DNA of 21,074 bases from Methanobacterium sp. (GCA_021372715.1 JAJFTX010000193.1:1-21074), one strand, 5' to 3'. Positions 1 through 7,684 are shown, counted from the first letter of the stretch. Notes: a model not told the origin generated them from the sequence alone. Translations and numbers: made by a program.

Positions 1-270
1 TATTCTTAAAACAACATATCCCAGAGATAAGCTTTCAATATGCCTTCTAAGTACTGGAAACAACATAAATGAAGTGGCAACAGCAGAAATTGCAGCTATT
101 AAGAAAAATACCACTGCCATTATCACTTGATTTCCATGTGCAGAAACACTTATAAGATAATTGGGAGCGTCTAATGTCGAACCTAAAGAAACCTTGCCTA
201 ATATAGACGCAACCGTCGCAATAATAAATAATACTCCCACAATTATTCCTGTCTTTCTATATTCATTCAT
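1..270 (-). CDS. DUF4386-type membrane protein, N-terminal part
   Basis: Partial gene: it starts at the ATG ending at 270 and runs off the left edge, leaving 90 codons. The translation begins MNEYRKTGIIVGVLFIIATV, a hydrophobic first membrane helix. A short loop with the motif PNYLISVSAHGNQV follows, then a second helix, then FPVLRRHIESLSLGYVVLR. This order (RKTGIIVG..., then NQVIMA..., then LFPVLRRH..LGYV.LR) matches my memory of the DUF4386 family, a multi-helix membrane family of unknown function. A GGAGTGA ribosome binding site lies at 276-282, six bases before the ATG, which fixes the start. It is the downstream neighbour of the MDR oxidoreductase on the same strand, so the two could be co-transcribed. 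Function is unknown. Confidence 0.7.
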   Translation of the reverse strand, partial: MNEYRKTGIIVGVLFIIATVASILGKVSLGSTLDAPNYLISVSAHGNQVIMAVVFFLIAAISAVATSFMLFPVLRRHIESLSLGYVVLRI

Positions 271-328
271 TTTTTTCACTCCACTGTACATTAAAATTCT
301 ATTTTAAACATTTATTATTTAAAATTAT

Positions 329-1252
329 TTATTTAACATTTATCACCACATTCCCCTTCTTATGCCCTTTATCCACATACCTATGGGCCTCAACAATCTG
401 TTCCAGTGGATACTTCCTATCAATAACTGCTTTAAGCTTTCCTGCCCCAATAAGCTCTTTAATATCTCTTAAGAGGACGATTCCATCTTCACTCTTAATT
501 TTGGACTTATGAACGTTAAGATAGATTCCATTTTTTTTAAGTGATTTTTTAGCTTTTTTTGAAGGAAAAATTCCTACAGCATCAAATATTACATCATATT
601 TCTTATTATTCTGGGTAAAATCTTCTCTGGTGTAATCAATTACATTATCTGCTCCCAATGATTTTATCAGTTTTAAATTAGTTGTACTGCAAACCCCTGT
701 AACTTCTGCTCCCATTGATTTGGTCAGTTGTACTGCGAATGTTCCTACACTACCGGAAGCACCATAAATAAGTATTTTCTGTCCTTTCTGTATATTTGCC
801 ATTCTGATTAAACCCAAAGCTGTAATTGCTCCAGAAGGTATTACAGCTGCTTCTTCAAAAGTCATATTGGTAGGTTTTATGGTTATTACTCCGTTTTCAG
901 TCATGCATTTGTACTCAGCATATCCTCCAAAATCGGACCAAGCTGTTGATGCAAAAACTTCATCTCCAACCTTAAAATGGGTCACATTTCTGCCTACCGC
1001 TTCAATTTCACCAGATAGTTCCATGCCTAAAATTGCCCTTTTGGGTTTTCTTATTCCCAAATATAATCTTGCCATAATAACTTGCCAGCGCATGCCTGGA
1101 ATTTTTAAACTTCGCATTCTGGTATCCCCTCTATGCACAGTTGTTGCATGAACCTTTATCAGTACTTCATTGTTCTTTGGGGAGGGTTTAGCTATATCTT
1201 TGAGTTTTAATACTTCTGGTGGTCCATATTCAGTATATACGACTGCTTTCAT
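329..1252 (-). CDS. Zinc-free MDR family NAD(P)H oxidoreductase (quinone oxidoreductase-like)
   Basis: A 307-residue medium-chain dehydrogenase/reductase. The N-terminal GroES-like part starts MKAVVYTEYGPPEVLKLKDI and contains the family signature GMELSGEIEAVGRNVTHFKV. The Rossmann half carries the nucleotide-binding YGASGSVGTFAVQL and ends with the usual LEQIVEAHRYVDKGHKKGNV segment. The Cys and Glu zinc ligands of true alcohol dehydrogenases are absent, so a quinone oxidoreductase or enoyl-reductase-like role with NAD(P)H is expected; the substrate cannot be told. Length is slightly below the usual 320-340. The ribosome binding site is weak (GGATGA, about six bases before the ATG). A perfect inverted repeat (1286-1307) lies about 34 bases upstream of the start and might affect expression. 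Confidence 0.85.
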   Translation of the reverse strand: MKAVVYTEYGPPEVLKLKDIAKPSPKNNEVLIKVHATTVHRGDTRMRSLKIPGMRWQVIMARLYLGIRKPKRAILGMELSGEIEAVGRNVTHFKVGDEVFASTAWSDFGGYAEYKCMTENGVITIKPTNMTFEEAAVIPSGAITALGLIRMANIQKGQKILIYGASGSVGTFAVQLTKSMGAEVTGVCSTTNLKLIKSLGADNVIDYTREDFTQNNKKYDVIFDAVGIFPSKKAKKSLKKNGIYLNVHKSKIKSEDGIVLLRDIKELIGAGKLKAVIDRKYPLEQIVEAHRYVDKGHKKGNVVINVK

Positions 1253-1285
1253 TTTTTCATCCTATTAATTCTATAAAAGAAGTCC

Positions 1286-1307
1286 CTGGCCCATTTTAAT
1301 GGGCCAG
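1286..1307. repeat. Perfect 10-bp inverted repeat with 2-base loop
   Basis: CTGGCCCATT at 1286-1295 is followed by TT and its exact reverse complement at 1298-1307. It is GC-rich against an AT-rich background. Both flanking genes are on the minus strand, so it lies about 145 bases downstream of the membrane protein gene and 34 bases upstream of the MDR gene. It could be a terminator or attenuator hairpin in the transcript, or a dimeric operator. The sequence does not decide between these. The rest of 1253-1452 shows nothing recognisable. Confidence 0.6.
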
Positions 1308-1452
1308 TAAGATTCCATCACAAGAGAACCATAAGAAAATATCACAGAGGCGGTGTGAGCTTTTTTTATCTTCATGGCCCTTGATGGTAATCAACTTCTT
1401 CAATTTTCAAATTTGAGGTTTAAACAGTGTTTTTCACCTTTAAGCCCCTCAT

Positions 1453-2337
1453 TTACTCCAGGTTCAATTTAATAGTTCCAATCTTCGGTGCCAGATAGTT
1501 GTACAGTATAGCTATTAAAGCGGTTTCTATGAAGTACAGTATGAAATTGGATATGAATTCTCCTAAATTTCCTGATATAAAACCAAATAGTCCGAATATG
1601 GCATAAACTATAGCCACTGCCAGGGCTGTGGGTATTACTGGTATATGTTTGAGTTCGTGTAAGTTATCCTTGATTTGACTGAATTCCAGGTTGATCTTCG
1701 CTACTCTAGATGCTATGTAGTTATAGAATATGGCAAATAATGCGTTCCAGATGAATCCAAATACGAATACTATTATGGGTAGGCCTATTATTAGCAGCAC
1801 TGATATTATCGCCATTTCTGAGCCGGCTGGCATCCCAGTTGGACCTATAGGGAATGTTGTATTGGTAAATTTAGGAACCTCATTAGATACGACGGGTATG
1901 ATATCAGCTATGAATGTGGCCATGACATTAACAAATCCCGCCATGAATAACCCAGCTATTAAAGCCCATATTGCTTGTATAGCGGCAAGTATGAGAGCAA
2001 AGGACACTATAGGAATTTTAGTTACCTCTGAACCGTCTAATTCTAATTCTACTCCACCTAATCTGGGCGCTAATAAGTTGTAAAGCGTTACAGTTAGGAA
2101 GCTCACTGATATTGTGATTAAAAACGCAGCTATGGGCATAATTACTATTAAAGGTAATCCTATTCCACCCACAACCGTAAAGAATCCCACATTAGGAATT
2201 AAGGAAAATGCTTGTACAATTGACAGCGTTATTAACATAAATATAGATGCAATGAACGCTAAAATTGCATATATAGAAGCTGACATCCTAGTGAAAGGTG
2301 CCAGTTGAATTGATTTAATTTCTTTTAAATCCACCAT
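1453..2337 (-). CDS. Six-helix integral membrane protein with three internal repeats
   Basis: A 294-residue, very hydrophobic protein that I do not recognise as a named family. It reads as three tandem units. Each opens with a segment like KIPIVSFALILAAIQAI (residues about 8-25, 106-123, 230-247). Each closes with a motif like LYNYLAPKIGTIKLNL (about 85-100, 204-218, 278-293), with two membrane helices between. That predicts six helices in a 3x2 arrangement, with the short charged closing segments on one membrane face. The second unit carries a Gly/Pro-rich loop near residues 155-172. An AGGAGG ribosome binding site at 2346-2351, eight bases before the ATG, supports the start. No neighbour hints at function; a transporter or membrane-organising protein are only guesses. 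Confidence 0.75.
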   Translation of the reverse strand: MVDLKEIKSIQLAPFTRMSASIYAILAFIASIFMLITLSIVQAFSLIPNVGFFTVVGGIGLPLIVIMPIAAFLITISVSFLTVTLYNLLAPRLGGVELELDGSEVTKIPIVSFALILAAIQAIWALIAGLFMAGFVNVMATFIADIIPVVSNEVPKFTNTTFPIGPTGMPAGSEMAIISVLLIIGLPIIVFVFGFIWNALFAIFYNYIASRVAKINLEFSQIKDNLHELKHIPVIPTALAVAIVYAIFGLFGFISGNLGEFISNFILYFIETALIAILYNYLAPKIGTIKLNLE

Positions 2338-2574
2338 TTTTATATCCTCCTTTTTATTTTCAAATAGGTTTTATTTTTCAACATTTCTTTTTCAATTAAA
2401 CCACTATTGATTACTTAATTGTTATTTAAACCCTTAAAAATAGTTATTCCAAAATTTACTCTGGTTTTTATGGGATTTCCCTCCAAATTCACCCCAAAAT
2501 AAGATCTAAAATTGACCATATTCTATTAAATTTAAAAATAATTATAAAATAAATAAGAAAATAAAAAAGAAGTT

Positions 2575-2907
2575 TCATGACCTTGTAATTTTTAAAAGTA
2601 ATGCCAACGCAACGAATTCTAGTCCTAAAAAGATTAATAGAATCACAGCATTTATTATTGTCTCTGGTAGATTGAACAGGAAATATACTGAAAAGAGGAT
2701 GTTTTGAATCAGGAAGAGTGATGCGAATAACACTAAAGTTGTGGTGAATTTGGACTTCACTTTAAGGTATCTTTCCAGATACACGTACAACATACCAATT
2801 AATAGAAAAATATTGGCAATACTAGCTATTAATCCTGAAAATAGAACCATTACTAGCAGAGTGAATGGTATATCTGACAGTGCAAACAAATTTAGTTCCA
2901 TCAACAT
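2575..2907 (-). CDS. Small hydrophobic membrane protein paired with a winged-helix regulator
   Basis: A 110-residue hydrophobic protein with three or four predicted membrane helices (roughly residues 12-46, 55-76 and 82-106). A basic loop, ERYLKVKSK, lies between the first and second hydrophobic blocks. I do not recognise a named family. An AGGAAGGAG-like ribosome binding site precedes the ATG at 2907. It begins 30 bases after the stop of the winged-helix gene at 2938-3222 on the same strand, so the two form a likely two-gene operon. Small membrane proteins encoded beside ArsR-like regulators recur in methanogen genomes; what they sense or transport is unknown. An A-rich stretch at 2531-2570 reads as U-rich RNA after the stop and may terminate transcription. 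Confidence 0.6.
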   Translation of the reverse strand: MLMELNLFALSDIPFTLLVMVLFSGLIASIANIFLLIGMLYVYLERYLKVKSKFTTTLVLFASLFLIQNILFSVYFLFNLPETIINAVILLIFLGLEFVALALLLKITRS

Positions 2908-2937
2908 TTATTACTCCTTCCTTTCATTTTTTTATAA

Positions 2938-3222
2938 TTAATCCTTCTTAAATTCTTCCCAGATTTCTAGAAAAGTATCATAATCATCTTCCATTTCATC
3001 AGAGAGGAAATATAATGCTCCGTATTTCTCTCCAGTAGATTTAACTATTGCATTCTCTTTTAAAACATCTATATGGTGTCTTATGGTCTTATAATCAAGT
3101 GAAAGCTTTTCAGCTAGTTTATTAGCATTATAGGGTCTGTTATTTAATTCAAGTATTATTCTGGCACGGTTTTCACCGCCTTTACTTCCGGTAATTAACC
3201 ACCATAAGAATACTTTCTTCAT
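2938..3222 (-). CDS. ArsR-like winged-helix transcriptional regulator
   Basis: A 94-residue DNA-binding protein. The N-terminal segment contains GGENRARIILELNNRPYNAN, then KLAEKLSLDYKTIRHHIDVL, a typical ArsR-type helix-turn-helix in which YKTIRHHIDVL is the recognition helix. The wing is KENAIVKSTGEKYGALYFLS, and the tail is acidic (DEMEDDYDTFLEIWEEF). No Cys cluster for metal sensing is visible. An AGGAGT ribosome binding site precedes the ATG at 3222. It is first in a likely operon with the small membrane protein downstream. A short inverted repeat (ATCCAT...ATGGAT, 3261-3280) about 40 bases upstream of the start is a possible autoregulatory site. The effector is unknown. Confidence 0.8.
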   Translation of the reverse strand: MKKVFLWWLITGSKGGENRARIILELNNRPYNANKLAEKLSLDYKTIRHHIDVLKENAIVKSTGEKYGALYFLSDEMEDDYDTFLEIWEEFKKD

Positions 3223-3260
3223 GGATACTCCTGTTAAATTGAGATAAATAACCTACCAAA

Positions 3261-3280
3261 ATCCATATTTTGTAATGGAT
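3261..3280. promoter_or_regulatory. Candidate operator: ATCCAT/ATGGAT inverted repeat
   Basis: ATCCAT at 3261-3266 and ATGGAT at 3275-3280 are exact reverse complements separated by eight bases, upstream of the ArsR-like regulator gene. The half-site spacing suits a winged-helix dimer. A six-base pair in AT-rich DNA can arise by chance, so support is weak. Confidence 0.25.
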
Positions 3281-3381
3281 AAAATTGATATTATCATCTT
3301 ATTATAATTAATTTAGTATCGAATCCTTGAATTTACAAATAAATACAACAGATTAATCCACAGATACTGTCTAGTCAGGAA

Positions 3382-3636
3382 TTATTTTTTCTTTCTCATC
3401 AATTCTTTTTCTATTTGTTTCAACTCTTCAGATGTGGCTTCACTTAATATTTTACTGGTTAAAAGGAAATCCCTGAGATCCGAAGCATGCATAACCCAAA
3501 CACGATCACCATTTTTGAATCCCTTCATCATATCCAGATTATTTGGGTCCTCATTAGGTTTCACTATTTTTCCCGTGAATTTTCCACGATATCTCCTTAC
3601 CTGATCCAACCTTCTTAGTTTAAAATCTTCCGTCAT
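3382..3636 (-). CDS. Small hypothetical protein, soluble and basic
   Basis: An 84-residue protein beginning MTEDFKLRRLDQVRRYRGKF. I do not recognise the family. The N-terminal half is rich in Arg and Lys. The middle has GFKNGDRVWVMHASDLRDFL, which suggests a small beta-barrel-like segment, and the C-terminus is a charged helix ending in MRKKK. There are no membrane segments or Cys clusters. The frame is open further upstream to a TTG at 3669, but GTGATGA (3638-3644) sits directly before the ATG at 3636, so the shorter form is preferred. The gene stands alone between the regulator pair and the EFR1-type gene, both on the same strand. Confidence 0.6.
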   Translation of the reverse strand: MTEDFKLRRLDQVRRYRGKFTGKIVKPNEDPNNLDMMKGFKNGDRVWVMHASDLRDFLLTSKILSEATSEELKQIEKELMRKKK

Positions 3637-3743
3637 ATCATCACTTCCATCATTCTTTGATTGACCCAATAGAAATTGATATCAACAGGTACTAATCTTG
3701 AGAAATATTCTCAGATATTTCTTCATCAATTAATTTAATTTTA

Positions 3744-3989
3744 TTAATATTCAATTGATTGTATCATATCCTGCAGTTCTACTTCCGGATGATGATACCT
3801 TACTGTTTCTTTTAGTTCTTTACTTTCAATTGCCTTTTTAGGACACCAATGAAAGCACGTTAGGCAAAATTCACAGTGATGCTCCCATTCTGGCTGGTTA
3901 TTAACTAATTCAATATTTCCTACTGGACAGATTTTAGCGCAATTACCACAAACTTCACAATTACCATTATTATAAAAGCTTTTATCCAT
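3744..3989 (-). CDS. Ferredoxin half of an EFR1-type protein, out of frame with its flavodoxin half
   Basis: An 81-residue stretch with two [4Fe-4S] binding motifs, CEVCGNCAKICPVGN (about residues 10-24) and CEFCLTCFHWCPKKA (about 39-53), ending in RYHHPEVELQDM. In EFR1-type proteins this is the C-terminal part of one polypeptide that starts with a flavodoxin domain. Here it lies one frame away from the flavodoxin-like gene just upstream, which overlaps it by 70 bases. The frame stays open above the listed ATG to 4013 (coding LGNVTY before the Met) and then meets a TGA at 4014-4016. No good ribosome binding site precedes the ATG. I infer that one base was lost in an ancestral single gene, or that this is a sequence error. 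An independently made ferredoxin is the alternative. Confidence 0.65.
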   Translation of the reverse strand: MDKSFYNNGNCEVCGNCAKICPVGNIELVNNQPEWEHHCEFCLTCFHWCPKKAIESKELKETVRYHHPEVELQDMIQSIEY

Positions 3990-4612
3990 ATATGTAACAT
4001 TTCCGAGTAGGAATCATTCTTGGAATCTGAAAAGCGTTTTAAATGTCTTAATGTTAGGGGTTTAAAAAGAAAAATAAGAGGAGATATTAAAATCCGGATC
4101 AACCAATATAATTTTCCAACCAGTACGTTTGGTGTGTTAAATCTAATTTCTGCACGAGAATTTATCTGGTCACTGATAAAATCACTGTTTTCCTTCCAAA
4201 CCCCTAACATCTTTTCCTGTCTTACTGGATTATTGATTGAGGATCCAGCCATGTTATTAGGCATATTTACCGTGAATCCTGCCGCGAGTTTACCATCCCG
4301 AGAATTAATAATTTTTTCCAAACATTTAAGTGCTTTGAATGAGCCACTTCCGTAAGTACAGATGGCAAATATGTATTTTTTATTAATATTCTCAAATTTA
4401 TCGACAAATCTCCTTACTATAAGGGGAACTCCCCCATAGGGTTCATAATACGTAGGGAATACAATTCCAATTGCTTTAGAGTCTGTTTTAATTATTTCCT
4501 CATCAATCACTGAAGATATAGGAATTAGTTTTCCATCAGTTCTAAGAGCAATATCCCTAGCCACTGCCAGTGAATTTCCAGTTCCTGAAAAATAGTAGAT
4601 ATCAATATTCAT
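3920..4612 (-). CDS. Flavodoxin-domain half of an EFR1-type flavodoxin/ferredoxin protein
   Basis: A 230-residue frame starting MNIDIYYFSGTGNSLAVARD, where SGTGNS is the FMN phosphate-binding loop. FPTYYEPYGGVPLIVRRFV and ICTYGSGSFKALKCL follow, all typical of the EFR1 (flavodoxin plus ferredoxin) family. The last 25 or so residues (from about MLHIWIKAF) have no family character, because they translate the ferredoxin region in the wrong frame. The genuine C-terminal half is in the next frame at 3744-4013. The expected product is a cytoplasmic electron carrier or flavin oxidoreductase of about 290 residues. The flavodoxin gene at 4626-5093 ends only 13 bases before this start, so the two likely form an operon. 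Whether the gene is still functional depends on the frameshift being real. Confidence 0.75.
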   Translation of the reverse strand: MNIDIYYFSGTGNSLAVARDIALRTDGKLIPISSVIDEEIIKTDSKAIGIVFPTYYEPYGGVPLIVRRFVDKFENINKKYIFAICTYGSGSFKALKCLEKIINSRDGKLAAGFTVNMPNNMAGSSINNPVRQEKMLGVWKENSDFISDQINSRAEIRFNTPNVLVGKLYWLIRILISPLIFLFKPLTLRHLKRFSDSKNDSYSEMLHIWIKAFIIMVIVKFVVIALKSVQ

Positions 4613-4625
4613 TTCTCAGTATGAA

Positions 4626-5093
4626 TTAAAATAGTCCTGCGAAATATTTCACAAGTTCAGTGATCTTCTCGTCTCGGTTCTTATTCCAAACAACGATTCC
4701 AGTGCCCATGATGATACCATCTTTAGATTGGCATAAGTTTTTCATCTGACCGATTGCCCGGGATCCTCCAGTCCATTCAAAGCGCAACTTCTTAGTTACA
4801 AATAGTGCTATTTTTTTATCTTTCAAAGAAGGGAGTTGCTCCATATAAATTTGCATGGCAGGTGCTAGGGCAAATGCATGTACTGGAGCACCGAATATCA
4901 GTACATCATACTGAGATATATCTGGCGGATTCTCAAGCTGGATTTTTTTCTTATCTTCTGGCCTATCACCCCCGACCATACTTACCCTTTTAACTTCTAC
5001 TTCATTACCTGCTTCTTTCAAGCTCTCCTGGATTTTCTGAGCTACAGAATAGGTATTGTTTGTCTGTGAATGTACTATAATTCCTATTTTCAT
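4626..5093 (-). CDS. Flavodoxin family protein
   Basis: A 155-residue flavodoxin-like protein. The N-terminus MKIGIIVHSQTNNTYSVAQK has the FMN phosphate-loop pattern (HSQTNNT), and PDISQYDVLIFGAPVHAFAL is the segment that packs on the isoalloxazine ring. The last third (LRFEWTGGSRAIGQMKNLCQ) completes the alpha/beta fold. It probably carries FMN and transfers electrons in the cytoplasm; the partner is unknown. A run of five G (AGGGGGAT on the minus strand, 5099-5106) supplies the ribosome binding site. It is the first gene of a likely operon with the EFR1-type gene 13 bases downstream. The 153-base gap to the divergent gene at 5247 is AT-rich and should hold promoters in both directions, but I see no clear motif. 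Confidence 0.8.
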   Translation of the reverse strand: MKIGIIVHSQTNNTYSVAQKIQESLKEAGNEVEVKRVSMVGGDRPEDKKKIQLENPPDISQYDVLIFGAPVHAFALAPAMQIYMEQLPSLKDKKIALFVTKKLRFEWTGGSRAIGQMKNLCQSKDGIIMGTGIVVWNKNRDEKITELVKYFAGLF

Positions 5094-5246
5094 GAATATC
5101 CCCCTGATTTTTAGATCAATTATTAAGTACTATTATTTATTTAGTTTTTACTACCATTTAATTTTATTATAAATTTTAAGAATAGAAAATCTCCATAAAA
5201 TCATTAATAAATCAATAATACATAAATAAAAAAAAGGAGAGTTCTT

Positions 5247-5504
5247 ATGGAAATGAAAAAAGGGAAATTGAACTGGTTTTTTATAGACACCCGGCTTAAA
5301 TGGGGTAGATATAACCCTGATTTAATCTGTATAAATGCTACAGAAGAGGAATTTAATATTATATTGAATAGATATATCTCAGAAAATGAAGCAAAAGATA
5401 AAGAATTCAATATAAATTTTTTTAGAAATTACGCATTAAAGAACGGATATTATTGTACAACCGAACCTAATAAGATTATACCACCTTATGCACCTATAAA
5501 ATAA
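5247..5504 (+). CDS. Small hypothetical protein
   Basis: An 85-residue soluble protein that I do not recognise. It starts MEMKKGKLNWFFIDTRLKWG and continues with an acidic helical middle (ATEEEFNIILNRYISENEA). The C-terminus is aromatic and Pro-rich (YYCTTEPNKIIPPYAPIK). It is rich in Asn, Ile and Tyr, with a single Cys. AGGAGA at 5235-5240, six bases before the ATG, is a good ribosome binding site and supports translation. It is transcribed away from the flavodoxin operon and towards the alpha/beta hydrolase gene, whose stop lies 29 bases beyond its own. Being flanked on both sides by genes on the opposite strand, it is probably a single-gene transcript. Confidence 0.6.
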   Translation: MEMKKGKLNWFFIDTRLKWGRYNPDLICINATEEEFNIILNRYISENEAKDKEFNINFFRNYALKNGYYCTTEPNKIIPPYAPIK

Positions 5505-5533
5505 TTTAATGGGCAGATAAACCCTGGAATTTT

Positions 5534-6322
5534 CTAATTTATTTTTATAAGACTATCTGGGAGAATGTTTCCATTGATCCAACATCTCAAAATCTTATTA
5601 AAAAGCTGTGAGGATTCTAAGTTCCAAATATGACCTACACCCGGGACAAGGTATGCTTTTGCATTTGGCAATTCATCATCTAATACTCGATTTGATTGCT
5701 TTATTACGTTATATTCTTTCTCTCCAGCCATTATAAGCACTTTAAAATTTGTATTTTCTATATCCAGGGGTATTTTAAATAGTAAATTCTCTCTTATGAT
5801 CCTTTCTGCTGAATCTGGTTGGATAATATTTGTAGATTCCTTAAATTTTTTTATGAATCTACGAGGTATACCGTAAGATCTGATATAACTTCCAATGGTA
5901 AGATCATCATTTTTAACCGGTATATACTTCTGAAGTATGTATTCTAAGAGTTTTAAAAAGGTTTCGGTAGGATTTTTATTATTTACCAATATCCCACTTA
6001 TAAAAGCTGTTTTTACAATTTCAGGAGCCTTATTTAGTATCTCTAGAATAATCTGCCCTCCCAATCCTATACCCACTAGGTGCGCTTGACCATTATGGGT
6101 TTTATCTTTAATCAGATCTATTATCATTTCTGCCGCGTTTTCCATAGTAAAGTGTAGGACATCCTGACTTTTTCCATGTTCTGGGAGGTCTGGAATAATA
6201 CAATGATAATCTTGGAATGATTTTACCTGCTCATCCCACATCCAACCTGCCATGTTAATTTCATGGAGGAAGATTATAGTTTCCGAGTTACTTTGACCAG
6301 TTTCTTTAAAATATAAGCCCAT
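5534..6322 (-). CDS. Alpha/beta hydrolase fold protein lacking the nucleophile
   Basis: A 262-residue alpha/beta hydrolase-fold protein. Family landmarks are ETIIFLHEINMAGWMWDEQV (the oxyanion-loop region, with HE in place of the usual HG), CIIPDLPEHGKS, the nucleophile elbow LVGIGLGGQI, and C-terminal GVGHIWNLE with the catalytic His. The elbow normally reads G-x-S-x-G; here residue 86 is Gly (codon GGA, plus-strand 6065-6067). The family's Ser-based hydrolysis therefore should not work, and a non-hydrolytic or binding role is possible. The start has no strong ribosome binding site. It begins 23 bases after the permease gene on the same strand, so the two are likely co-transcribed. The function is not predictable from sequence. 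Confidence 0.8.
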   Translation of the reverse strand: MGLYFKETGQSNSETIIFLHEINMAGWMWDEQVKSFQDYHCIIPDLPEHGKSQDVLHFTMENAAEMIIDLIKDKTHNGQAHLVGIGLGGQIILEILNKAPEIVKTAFISGILVNNKNPTETFLKLLEYILQKYIPVKNDDLTIGSYIRSYGIPRRFIKKFKESTNIIQPDSAERIIRENLLFKIPLDIENTNFKVLIMAGEKEYNVIKQSNRVLDDELPNAKAYLVPGVGHIWNLESSQLFNKILRCWINGNILPDSLIKIN

Positions 6323-6345
6323 ATTATTCCTATCTATCTTATTAA

Positions 6346-7458
6346 TTATTCATATCTTAGAGCTTCAGTAGGAGGTAAGCTACTGGCACGGTAGGCAGGA
6401 TAAAGACCACCGATTATTCCCACAAAAAAGGCTATTCCTATGGCTTTAAGGAAAGTATTAAGGGTATAGACCGGCATTATAAATCCACCCATTCCCAGAG
6501 ACAATAGTACTTGAACAGCTATAAGTCCCATTAAAATTCCAACAACTCCGGCCATCATGGTTATAACAATTGATTCACCAAGTATCATGTACAATATTCT
6601 TCTATTCTTCCATCCCACTGCTTTAAAGACGCCTATCTCTCTAGTTCTTTCATAAACTGACATGATCATGGTATTGATCACTCCTATTCCCCCTATTACT
6701 ATGGCCAATAGTGATATGGCCCATGATGCAGTGTCTATGGTTTCGAGTCCAGAATTGACTTTGCCGAATTCTTCCATGGATTTAATGGTGATCAACTCAT
6801 CGGCATATCTATTATCAATTTGCTGGGTTATACTTTCCATATTGGCGTTTTTATCCAATTTCACGAAGATCATGGTGACTTTATCTTCCTTTTTATCCAG
6901 TTCCTGTAGTTTATCCAGGGGCATGAAGGCCCCGTTGTCCTGCTGAAAGTCACCAGTCTCATATATGCCGGTGATCTTGAACTCCTCATTAGCTACCTGA
7001 ATTGTATCTCCAATATTTCTGTTAAGCTTCTGAGAAGCTGGTTTACCCAGTATTATCTCATTTTTTCCTTCAGCAAATCCCTGTCCCTTAATTATGGTTA
7101 TTTCACCTATACCTAATTTATCCGACCTGATTCCCATCACTGGAAAGAAAGAATTATTCTGAACGGTACGCACTGTTAAAAGAACACCTACAGCATCCTG
7201 AACTCCAGATATGTTCTTAATTTCATCCACCCGTTTTTCATCAATAACACTCATGGTCATCTGAGAGGCATCAGACTGTACTATCATGAAATCAGAACCC
7301 CCAGCCTTAAGTGTCTCTTCAGTAGAAGATTTAAGCCCATCAGTAATTATACCCAAAGCAACGATTGTGGCAATTCCAATGGCAATTCCAATAATAGCTA
7401 AAAGAGTTCTAGTTCTATTTCGGAAGGGATTTTTAACCACCAGGCCTAAAAATGACAT
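6346..7458 (-). CDS. ABC transporter permease, MacB/FtsX family
   Basis: A 370-residue permease of the MacB-type. It has an N-terminal membrane helix (about residues 16-38, after NPFRNRTRTLLAI) and a large extracytoplasmic MacB-PCD-like domain (about 40-240). Three C-terminal FtsX-type helices follow, including IGGIGVINTMIMSVYERTRE and IGVFKAVGWKNRRILYMIL, ending LYPAYRASSLPPTEALRYE. The ERTREIGVFKAVG segment is the coupling region that contacts the ATPase. An AGGAGA ribosome binding site lies at 7464-7469. No ATP-binding gene is adjacent: the next gene downstream is the alpha/beta hydrolase and the next one upstream is on the other strand. The ATPase must be encoded elsewhere. Substrates of such systems include lipoproteins, peptides and antibiotics; this one is unknown. 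Confidence 0.9.
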   Translation of the reverse strand: MSFLGLVVKNPFRNRTRTLLAIIGIAIGIATIVALGIITDGLKSSTEETLKAGGSDFMIVQSDASQMTMSVIDEKRVDEIKNISGVQDAVGVLLTVRTVQNNSFFPVMGIRSDKLGIGEITIIKGQGFAEGKNEIILGKPASQKLNRNIGDTIQVANEEFKITGIYETGDFQQDNGAFMPLDKLQELDKKEDKVTMIFVKLDKNANMESITQQIDNRYADELITIKSMEEFGKVNSGLETIDTASWAISLLAIVIGGIGVINTMIMSVYERTREIGVFKAVGWKNRRILYMILGESIVITMMAGVVGILMGLIAVQVLLSLGMGGFIMPVYTLNTFLKAIGIAFFVGIIGGLYPAYRASSLPPTEALRYE

Positions 7459-7684
7459 TCTTATCTCCTGTTAAAAGTAATTCCCACATAAGGTATTAAA
7501 TGAAAGTCTAAAAACAAATTGAAACTACAAAGTTAAGTAATTAATGGATAAAAAAGAAAATATTTTTTAAAAAAAATCTAATTGTTAATATTATATACAT
7601 TCAAAAATTTTTATATGATTGATTTTCCAGATTTCATTGCTAATAGCAGCGCAATCCAAAATTATGATTACCAGGAATGATAGA

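Noticed and set aside
7619..7684. Upstream start of the cytosine deaminase at 7619
   Set aside because: The extra 22 residues are not family-like and no ribosome binding site supports them; the ATG at 7685 has AGGA upstream.
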